Below the pieces are notes generated by a model, which saw only the letters and a program-made list of their open reading frames with translations, was not told where the DNA came from and searched no databases. Below, one piece after another: positions 56,251 to 64,000 of a DNA stretch of 64,000 bases. Positions within the stretch are counted from its first letter, which is position 1. The number at the start of each line of letters is the position of its first letter. A program made the translations under genes and the position numbers. Source of the DNA: Pseudomonas akapageensis (lineage in GTDB: Bacteria; Pseudomonadota; Gammaproteobacteria; Pseudomonadales; Pseudomonadaceae); contig NZ_VXCP01000010.1 of the NCBI RefSeq assembly GCF_011355085.1, positions 359,047-423,046 of the forward strand, given 5' to 3'.

Positions 56251-58119
56251 TTAAATCCACAACTTCTTGAAGTCACGACCGCCATAGATCAGGTTGACCA
56301 TAGCGCGGGTCACCATGATGGCTGTGAACATCGAGGTAAAGATCCCGAGGGACATGGTGACGGCGAAGCCCTTGACCGGGCCTGTGCCCATCGCAAAGAG
56401 AATGCCGCCGACCAGCAGCGTCGTCAGGTTGGCGTCGAGAATCGCCGTGTAGGCACGGTCGAAACCTTCATGGATCGCTCGCTGCACGGACATGCCATTT
56501 TCGATCTCTTCGCGAATGCGCGAGAAGATCAGCACGTTGGCGTCCACCGCCATACCCATGGTCAACACGATACCGGCGATACCCGGCAGGGTCAGCGTCG
56601 CCCCCAGCAGAGACATCAGGGCCAGCAGCATGACCATGTTCACCGCCAGCGCGACGGTGGCGATGATGCCGAAGAAGCGGTAGATGGCAATGATGAACAG
56701 CGACACGAAGAGCATGCCCCACAGGGATGCATCGATACCCTTGACGATGTTGTCGGCACCCAGGCTCGGGCCGATGGTACGCTCTTCAGCGAAGTACATC
56801 GGTGCGGCCAGGCCACCGGCACGCAGCAGCAGCGCCAGCTCGGAAGATTCGCCCTGGCCGTTCAGGCCGGTGATCCGGAACTGACTGCCCAGCGGCGACT
56901 GGATGGTCGCCAGGCTGATGATGCGCTTCTCTTCCTTGAAGGTCTGGACCGGCACGTCTTTTTCGACGCCGTCGACGACCTGCTTCTCGTAACGAGTGGT
57001 CGGGCGTTGCTCGATGAAGATCACCGCCATGCTGCGACCGACGTTGCTGCGCGTGGCGCGGCTCATCAGCTCGCCGCCGTGGCCGTCGAGGCGGATGTTC
57101 ACCTGTGGCTGGCCGTGCTCGTCGAAGCTGGCCTGGGCATCGGTCACCTGGTCACCGGTGATGATCAAGCCACGCTCGACAGCCGCCGGAGGGCGATTGC
57201 CTTCGCGGAACTCGAAGGTTTCGGTGGTAGCCTTCGAAGCACCCGGCTCGGCACCCAGACGGAACTCCAGGTTCGCGGTCTTGCCGAGAATACGCTTGGC
57301 TTCGGCAGTATCCTGCACGCCTGGCAGCTCGACCACGATGCGGTTGGCACCCTGGCGCTGAACCAGCGGCTCGGCCACGCCCAGTTCGTTGACCCGGTTA
57401 CGCACCGTGGTCAAGTTCTGCTTGATCGAATACTCACGAATTTCTGCCAGCTTGTGCGGGGTCAGGGCCAGGCTCAGCACCGACATCCCGTTACGCTCGG
57501 TGGTGGTCAGCTCGAAATCGTTGAAATTCTTGCGAATCAGCACTCGGGCCTGCTCGCGCGATTCATCGTCGCTGAAGCCCAACTGGATTGCATTGCCTTG
57601 CTGCGGCAGGCTGCGATAACGCACGCGCTCTTTACGCAACAGGGTCTTTACTTCGCCTTCATAGACTTTCAAACGGGCATCGAGGGCTTTGTCCATATCC
57701 ACTTCCAGCAGGAAGTGCACGCCACCGGACAAGTCCAGACCCAGCTTCATCGGGCTTGCCGCCAGGCTGCGCAGCCACTTGGGTGTGGTCGGAGCCAGGT
57801 TCAGCGCCACGACATAGTCGTCGCCCAGAGCCTTGCGCACTACGTCCTTGGCCGGAAGTTGATCTTCCTGCCTGGTCAGACGCAGCAAACCGCCCCTGCC
57901 CTTCTCGGCCAGGCTTGCGGCCTTGACCTGGATCCCGGCATCGGCGAGCGCCTTGCTCACGCGATCCAGGTCAGCCTGATTGACCTGCAGCGCAGTGCTT
58001 GCGCCACTGATCTGAATGGCTGGATCGTCAGGATAGAGATTGGGAGCGGAATAAATAAAACCGACCACCAGCACCGCCAGGATCAGTAGGTATTTCCACA
58101 GAGGGTATTTGTTCAGCAT
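56251..58119 (-). CDS. secD: Protein translocase subunit SecD
   Basis: A 622-aa, six-TM partner of SecF with a large periplasmic P1 domain. MKLGLDLSGGVHFLLEVDM follows TM1, and the TM4 block VLTMGMAVDANVLIFSRIREE carries the proton-path Asp. The ATG at 58119 is preferred over an adjacent GTG at 58122. yajC lies 63 bases upstream. Confidence 0.97.
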   Translation of the reverse strand: MLNKYPLWKYLLILAVLVVGFIYSAPNLYPDDPAIQISGASTALQVNQADLDRVSKALADAGIQVKAASLAEKGRGGLLRLTRQEDQLPAKDVVRKALGDDYVVALNLAPTTPKWLRSLAASPMKLGLDLSGGVHFLLEVDMDKALDARLKVYEGEVKTLLRKERVRYRSLPQQGNAIQLGFSDDESREQARVLIRKNFNDFELTTTERNGMSVLSLALTPHKLAEIREYSIKQNLTTVRNRVNELGVAEPLVQRQGANRIVVELPGVQDTAEAKRILGKTANLEFRLGAEPGASKATTETFEFREGNRPPAAVERGLIITGDQVTDAQASFDEHGQPQVNIRLDGHGGELMSRATRSNVGRSMAVIFIEQRPTTRYEKQVVDGVEKDVPVQTFKEEKRIISLATIQSPLGSQFRITGLNGQGESSELALLLRAGGLAAPMYFAEERTIGPSLGADNIVKGIDASLWGMLFVSLFIIAIYRFFGIIATVALAVNMVMLLALMSLLGATLTLPGIAGIVLTMGMAVDANVLIFSRIREEIENGMSVQRAIHEGFDRAYTAILDANLTTLLVGGILFAMGTGPVKGFAVTMSLGIFTSMFTAIMVTRAMVNLIYGGRDFKKLWI

Positions 58120-58139
58120 CACGCCGCCCGTTCAAGACG

Positions 58140-58160
58140 CGGGGCGCCTTGCGCGCCCCG
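58140..58160 (-). other. Intercistronic hairpin between yajC and secD
   Basis: CGGGGCGC and GCGCCCCG form a perfect 8-bp GC-rich stem around five bases, with no U-tract on either strand. It could hold back a processing nuclease or tune SecD translation. Confidence 0.45.
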
Positions 58161-58182
58161 TCGATTGGTAAAAGTGTGAATC

Positions 58183-58524
58183 TCAGATCGCTTTGAGCGT
58201 GCCCTTTGGCAGGGTCGCAGCGATTGCGCCCTTCTGGAACTTCAGCTCAACGTTGTCGGACACTTCAACGACGACGAAGTCATCGGCAACTTTGGTGATT
58301 TTGCCGGCAATACCGCCGGAAGTAACGACTTCGTCGCCTTTTTGCAGACTGCTCAGCAGATTTTTCTGCTCTTTGGCACGTTTGGCCTGTGGGCGCCAGA
58401 TCATCAGATAGAAGATGACCAGGAAGCCAACCAGGAAAATCCACTCAAAGCCGGTACCGGCAGGGCCAGCAGCAGCGGCAGGTGCGGCAGCATCCGCATA
58501 AGCGGCAGGGATCAGAAAGCTCAT
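58183..58524 (-). CDS. yajC: Sec translocon accessory protein YajC
   Basis: A 113-aa single-TM subunit of the SecDF-YajC complex. The TM helix (WIFLVGFLVIFYLMIW, about 29-45) is followed by a cytoplasmic SH3-like domain containing LQKGDEVVTSGGIAGKI. The alanine-rich N-terminus is variable in the family. Confidence 0.95.
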   Translation of the reverse strand: MSFLIPAAYADAAAPAAAAGPAGTGFEWIFLVGFLVIFYLMIWRPQAKRAKEQKNLLSSLQKGDEVVTSGGIAGKITKVADDFVVVEVSDNVELKFQKGAIAATLPKGTLKAI

Positions 58525-58570
58525 TTAGCACTCCAGTTGCAAAATAGGACTCGAAAGGGTCGTGAAAACA

Positions 58571-60765
<2,195 letters not shown>

Positions 60766-60793
60766 GATGGGGTTCGGTTCGACAGGGCCGCAA

Positions 60794-60822
60794 AGTTTAG
60801 CGGAAATCGTAAAAATTGACTA
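60794..60822 (-). promoter_or_regulatory. Sigma-70 promoter of queA
   Basis: TAGTCA (60817-60822) and TAAACT (60794-60799) are 17 bases apart on the minus strand, ending about 29 bases before the queA ATG. Confidence 0.6.
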
Positions 60823-60831
60823 TGAAACCTG

Positions 60832-60860
60832 TTGACCAACGGTAAGCTCATCTCTAAACT
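60832..60860 (+). promoter_or_regulatory. Sigma-70 promoter of the tRNA-Leu gene
   Basis: TTGACC (60832-60837) and TAAACT (60855-60860) are exactly 17 bases apart. Transcription would begin about seven bases before the mature tRNA. Confidence 0.8.
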
Positions 60861-60873
60861 TCGCCGCCAGCAA

Positions 60874-60958
60874 GCCCTGATGGCGGAATTGGTAGACGCG
60901 GCGGATTCAAAATCCGTTTTCGAAAGGAGTGGGAGTTCGAGTCTCCCTCGGGGCACCA
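60874..60958 (+). tRNA. tRNA-Leu (anticodon CAA)
   Basis: An 85-base tRNA with a long variable arm. The acceptor stem is GCCCTGA with TCGGGGC (one G-U pair), the anticodon stem GCGGA/TCCGT encloses TTCAAAA, giving CAA, which reads UUG. The T arm is GGGAGTTCGAGTCTCCC, and CCA is encoded. It stands alone. Confidence 0.96.
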
Positions 60959-60999
60959 AACAGCAGTACTGAGAGCCTTCTACCAGGCTCACAGCAAAG

Positions 61000-61026
61000 A
61001 AACCGGCCATTGAGCCGGTTTTTTTA
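61000..61026 (+). terminator. Terminator after tRNA-Leu
   Basis: AACCGGC and GCCGGTT form a stem around about six bases, followed by seven T, 42 bases past the tRNA. Confidence 0.9.
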
Positions 61027-61074
61027 TGCCCGCAATTCCTGCGCTTCACACGGTACTTCAGGCACACCGCACCG

Positions 61075-61160
61075 CCTGCATCGCTGGCAAGCCAGCTCCC
61101 ACAAGGGAACGGTTGTGCATGGACTCTGTGGGAGCTGGCTTGCCAGCGATGAGGCCCGCC
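61075..61160. repeat. Paired REP element
   Basis: GCATCGCTGGCAAGCCAGCT and AGCTGGCTTGCCAGCGATGA face each other across about 30 bases. The remaining sequence from 61160 to 61230 shows no recognised element. Confidence 0.85.
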
Positions 61161-61230
61161 CCATCACCACAAATTCCAAATTCACACCTCAATCCTCACC
61201 AATTCGCACTGCCTCTGCGCCCACATCCGC

Positions 61231-61599
61231 TCAGAGCAGATGTTTGGATATGTACTTCGAAATTTCTACAATCGACGTCTTCCCGGTAAATTCGAACTTA
61301 ACTTTACCAAGCGACGAAAAGTAAATTTCCAGTTCAGAGTCCAGGTCAAATGTTCCAGATGTTTCCACGGAATAGGCGACGATGTTTTTGTACGGAAGGG
61401 AGGTGAAGTCTTTTTTACTTCCGGTAATACCCTGCACATTTACCGAGATGATTCGCTTGTTAGTAAATACCACGCCATCGCGCATGGATTTATAGGAGTC
61501 GATCACCTCCTCCCCCTCCAGCAGTAGAGAAGTGACTCGCTCTGCGTACTCATCGTTTTGTTTCAGCTTGAAAAAGCCTTTGTTGTTAAAGTCAATCAT
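61231..61599 (-). CDS. PH-domain (bPH/YvbH-like) protein
   Basis: A 122-aa soluble protein with a single bacterial pleckstrin-homology-like fold. The pattern EEVIDSYKSMRDGVVFTNKRIISV then KDFTSLPYKNIVAYSVE is the usual bPH signature (split here to two blocks). Its DNA is visibly richer in A and T than the flanks, suggesting recent acquisition. It diverges from the PAAR gene by 263 bases, in which I see no further gene or convincing promoter. Function unknown. Confidence 0.8.
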   Translation of the reverse strand: MIDFNNKGFFKLKQNDEYAERVTSLLLEGEEVIDSYKSMRDGVVFTNKRIISVNVQGITGSKKDFTSLPYKNIVAYSVETSGTFDLDSELEIYFSSLGKVKFEFTGKTSIVEISKYISKHLL

Positions 61600-61862
61600 T
61601 TGCCAATCCTTGCTCTAAAAGTCATATTCCAGAATCATGAAAACTACTGCTGGCTATTGTCTCCACATCAACAACTGGCTGTAAACCCTTTGTTACCTGA
61701 CCGATACACCAGGAAGCTCTGGCTCATGACCCTGCTGATGACTGCTACCACTTTTCCCATGGAATCTTGGGAAATTTCCGATTTACTCCCGCTCCCCTTG
61801 TATCGAGTCTAGGGCCTGGCAATTGGCCCTGACTCAGTTTATTCGTACAAGGAGCTCAATCA

Positions 61863-63284
61863 ATGACCAAAGGACATTTTATTCGCCTGGGTGACAAGAC
61901 CACCTGCGGTGGCACAGTTCAGGAAGCAGATACACGCGTCATGATGTTTGGAATCGCCCATGCACGTGAAGGTGACCGGGTCACCTGCGGGAAGGATGGA
62001 AAGACCTATGTGATCACGGGCGGAGTCTCATACATCACGAGCAACGGCAGGCGCGTGGCCGGACATCTGGATAGCTTCAGCAATTGCCCCTGCAAAGCTG
62101 AACTGATTCCTACGATTTTCAACGCCAGCTATGAGTCAAGCCGAAGCGCTGCACCGCAGGCCAGCCGAACAACGGCTACATCGGCTTCCCCGGCCGAAAC
62201 CAGCAGCCCGGCGGCGCCACGCCAATCCAGTTTCGCTTCTTCTAACAATTCAGCGCCAGCGATTTACGGCAGCCCAGAGGCCCAGGAACCGGGCTTCTAC
62301 ATCGTGCCCCACAGCATGTCCGGTGAACAGGTCCTGCGCCAGCTCAATCCCTACCCAGCGGCGCAATTGATCAATCGACTCAAACAGCTCAACCCTTCCT
62401 TTGGTCATGGCTTCAAGGCCGGCGAACTCTTTGTCCTCGGCGACCCGTACAACCCAACAGCCTGCACGCGCGAAGACGCCGCCATGATGGCCGCGGCCGC
62501 CCAGGTACGCGAAGCCCTGGCGCCACTGAGCGAAGAAGAGGCCAACTTCATGGCGCGTCATCTCGGCGAAATTGCGCTTCTCACCGGTGGTGCGAGCGAA
62601 GCGCTGGGCGTCGGCAAGGACATGCTGGAGAAGGGCGTCAAACAGGTCGAAGGCACCCTGCGCAGTCTCGAGCTTTTGCATCAACGGGAACTCTCGGCCC
62701 ATGGTCACCTGCGAAGCAAGACGCTCTTCGATACGCGCCGTCAGCTCTACAGCCAACTCGACGCCCAATTGAAAACCACCTTCCTCAACAAGCAAATCGA
62801 CCTCGGCAGTTACGACAGCCTGCGTCGCGACCTTGGTATGGCCAGCAGCAGCCCGGTGCATCACTGGAGCCGTTCCGGCGCTTCCGGGTACATACTCGGG
62901 TATGCCACGTATATGGAGCAGATCGCCAAGGCGGCCAAATATCTGAAGTATGGGGGCTATATTGGCGTCGGATTGGGCGGTTTTTCATCCTATGCGAAAG
63001 TTCAGGAGGTATGTCGTGCGGGAGAAACGCAGGAATGCAAAAAAATCCGTTTCACCGAAAGCGGCAGCTTTGCAGTTGGATTAGGTGGCGGAGCGCTAAT
63101 AGGACGCTTGGGAAGCGTCGCAGGACCTTATATCTGCGCAGCCATCGGCTTGGGATCGGGTGGCATTGGCGGGGTCGCCTGTGTCCTAGTGGTAGTTGGA
63201 GGCGCTTCGTACTTTGGCGGTGCTGGCGGTGGTGCGGCTGGCGAATTGGCAGGTGAATTTTTATATGAGCAAATCCAGCCATGA
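61863..63284 (+). CDS. PAAR-domain protein, probable type VI secretion effector
   Basis: A 473-aa protein. Residues 1-80 form a PAAR domain (FIRLGDKTTCGGTVQEAD, YVITGGVSYITSNGRRVAGH) that would cap a VgrG spike. A Ser/Ala-rich linker follows (about 90-135), then a helical middle (about 140-335). The last 135 residues are strongly hydrophobic and rich in glycine zippers (GGYIGVGLGGFSSY, AVGLGGGALIGRLGSVAG, GGIGGVACVLVVVGGASYF), as in pore-forming or membrane-inserting effectors. AAGGAGCTC precedes the ATG. The next gene overlaps by ATGA. No vgrG, hcp or chaperone gene is in the window, so it would be an orphan effector. Confidence 0.8.
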   Translation: MTKGHFIRLGDKTTCGGTVQEADTRVMMFGIAHAREGDRVTCGKDGKTYVITGGVSYITSNGRRVAGHLDSFSNCPCKAELIPTIFNASYESSRSAAPQASRTTATSASPAETSSPAAPRQSSFASSNNSAPAIYGSPEAQEPGFYIVPHSMSGEQVLRQLNPYPAAQLINRLKQLNPSFGHGFKAGELFVLGDPYNPTACTREDAAMMAAAAQVREALAPLSEEEANFMARHLGEIALLTGGASEALGVGKDMLEKGVKQVEGTLRSLELLHQRELSAHGHLRSKTLFDTRRQLYSQLDAQLKTTFLNKQIDLGSYDSLRRDLGMASSSPVHHWSRSGASGYILGYATYMEQIAKAAKYLKYGGYIGVGLGGFSSYAKVQEVCRAGETQECKKIRFTESGSFAVGLGGGALIGRLGSVAGPYICAAIGLGSGGIGGVACVLVVVGGASYFGGAGGGAAGELAGEFLYEQIQP

Positions 63285-63670
63285 GTGGTTTTTGGCATTC
63301 TTGGTGGGCATTCGCCTTTCTGCTAGTCCCCTTGTTGATCGGCCTGTCTGGCATGGCAGTTCTGGCCTACATCACTTACCGCTACTACGACAGAATAATC
63401 GCGGCATTTCCCAATAGCCGTGGTGTTCGGACCTATAACCGGCTTTGGTCGGGCTTTGGTTTCTCTTCACGTTGTAGTCAGGTCGCCAACACCGCTAGCT
63501 TTGTGCTCTGGCCGAAGATTCAAGTTCGGCGCGGCGAGCTTGATCCCAAGGAAGTTCGTAACTTTCCCGCCGAAATCAAACGGCTTATGGCTGTTTCCGT
63601 CGGTCTCATATCGATTGGTGGGGTGTGGTTTCTTTTGGCTGTTGGTTTGCTCAAACTTTCTGGAAGCTAA
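63281..63670 (+). CDS. Two-TM protein, probable immunity to the PAAR effector
   Basis: A 129-aa inner-membrane protein with two hydrophobic helices, WWAFAFLLVPLLIGLSGMAV (about 8-33) and LMAVSVGLISIGGVWFLLAV (about 102-125), joined by a basic loop. It overlaps the effector gene by four bases (ATGA), the coupling usual for effector-immunity pairs, and a membrane protein is what a membrane-acting toxin would require. No homology to a named immunity family is recognised, so the role is inferred. Confidence 0.6.
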   Translation: MSGFWHSWWAFAFLLVPLLIGLSGMAVLAYITYRYYDRIIAAFPNSRGVRTYNRLWSGFGFSSRCSQVANTASFVLWPKIQVRRGELDPKEVRNFPAEIKRLMAVSVGLISIGGVWFLLAVGLLKLSGS

Positions 63671-63705
63671 CAGTCGCAAGCTACGCTCAAGATAAACGAC
63701 ACATA

Positions 63706-63731
63706 CAAAAACCCCCTCACTCTGGAGGGGG
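63706..63731 (-). terminator. Terminator of the minus-strand gene at the window end
   Basis: CCCCCTC and GAGGGGG form a perfect stem around six bases; on the minus strand TTTTT follows. Confidence 0.85.
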
Positions 63732-63787
63732 CTGTCGTGCAACAGGCTCAATCAACTGAACCTGTTTTTCCCAAGCCATACATCAGC

Positions 63788-64000
63788 TCACCGCGCCGGA
63801 ATCCCCGCAAACGCCCAGGAAGGCTCCTGAGCCGGCGCTGCCGCATTGAGCTTCCGCGCCCACTGAGTCAACACCACCATCATCGCAAACCCGAGCACGA
63901 TCAACACCGGATACGCCACCAACAACTCGGTGAGCGAGTACTTCCAGGCCAGTGGCCGACCGACACCGAGCATGGCGGCATACAACCAGGACACACCCGA
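63788..64000 (-). CDS. C-terminal part of a membrane protein (cut by window end)
   Basis: The open frame runs off the window; the visible 70 or so residues include one clear TM helix (LLVAYPVLIVLGFAMMVVL) and a short cytoplasm-like tail ending WAFAGIPAR. The GTG at 63994 is probably internal, since the frame remains open to the edge. The fragment resembles the end of a multi-spanning protein, but I cannot name the family. Confidence 0.6.
   Translation of the reverse strand, partial: SGVSWLYAAMLGVGRPLAWKYSLTELLVAYPVLIVLGFAMMVVLTQWARKLNAAAPAQEPSWAFAGIPAR

Noticed and set aside
54529..58089. 1186-aa open frame opposite secD, secF and the glycine-zipper gene
   Set aside because: It spans several well-defined genes and repeats in antisense and has no family features.
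61558..61812. 84-codon frame on the plus strand between the PH-domain and PAAR genes
   Set aside because: It starts inside the PH-domain gene in antisense, has no ribosome site and no recognisable features.
60874..63700. tRNA-Leu as attachment site of a genomic island
   Set aside because: No copy of the tRNA 3' end and no integrase gene were seen downstream within the window.

Overview
The window is a piece of a high-GC gammaproteobacterial chromosome, almost certainly a Pseudomonas of the fluorescens group. The support is the gene orders iscR-S-U-A-hscBA-fdx-iscX / ndk-rlmN-pilW-rodZ-ispG-hisS-yfgM-bamB-der and queA-tgt-yajC-secD-secF, and the many intergenic paired REP elements with cores of the type GTGGGAGCGGGCTTGCCCGC. 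Most of the sequence is conserved housekeeping DNA; a few loci are accessory.

Layout. 1-5.1 kb: ffh (minus), then corE/ypjD-like and corB/yfjD-like genes and an MHS-type MFS transporter (plus). 5.1-9.1 kb: purT, a DUF1289 gene, a gamma-class carbonic anhydrase homologue and a CoA-type Nudix hydrolase (minus), then a zinc-ribbon Nudix hydrolase and an L,D-transpeptidase (plus). 9.2-15.6 kb: a two-partner secretion locus, the TpsB pore followed by a 1529-aa filamentous-haemagglutinin-like TpsA with no visible C-terminal toxin. 15.6-21.6 kb: a YqfO-like gene and purL (minus), diverging from mltF. 21.7-26.3 kb: tadA, a Tat-exported multicopper oxidase and an 862-aa toxin-like protein with a C-terminal GESH/GDSH (ChaN/EreA-like) domain. 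26.4-32.6 kb: the guaB-guaA operon, a double-CxxC protein, xseA and an M23 peptidase. 32.7-34.6 kb: leuA preceded by a candidate leader peptide. 34.7-36.7 kb: an omega-amidase/aminotransferase pair.

36.9-46.2 kb is one long minus-strand set from ndk to der, covering nucleotide metabolism, rRNA/tRNA methylation, pilus and cell-shape factors, isoprenoid synthesis, histidyl-tRNA, outer-membrane assembly and ribosome biogenesis. A run of four hairpins separates bamB from der. 46.3-53.5 kb holds the ISC iron-sulfur operon behind an IscR-type promoter, with cysE (cysteine supply) and trmJ upstream; suhB diverges. 54.5-60.8 kb: a repeat-rich gap, a glycine-zipper protein, secF-secD-yajC and the queuosine genes tgt-queA, back to back with a tRNA-Leu(CAA) gene.

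61.2-63.7 kb, just past the tRNA, is a small accessory patch: an AT-richer PH-domain protein, a PAAR protein with a glycine-rich hydrophobic C-terminus, and a translationally coupled two-TM protein. I read the last two as an orphan type VI secretion effector and its immunity protein. The window ends inside a membrane-protein gene on the minus strand.

All calls come from reading the sequence and translations. No database search or folding program was run, so family names rest on recognisable motifs and gene order, and regulatory calls rest on consensus matching by eye.
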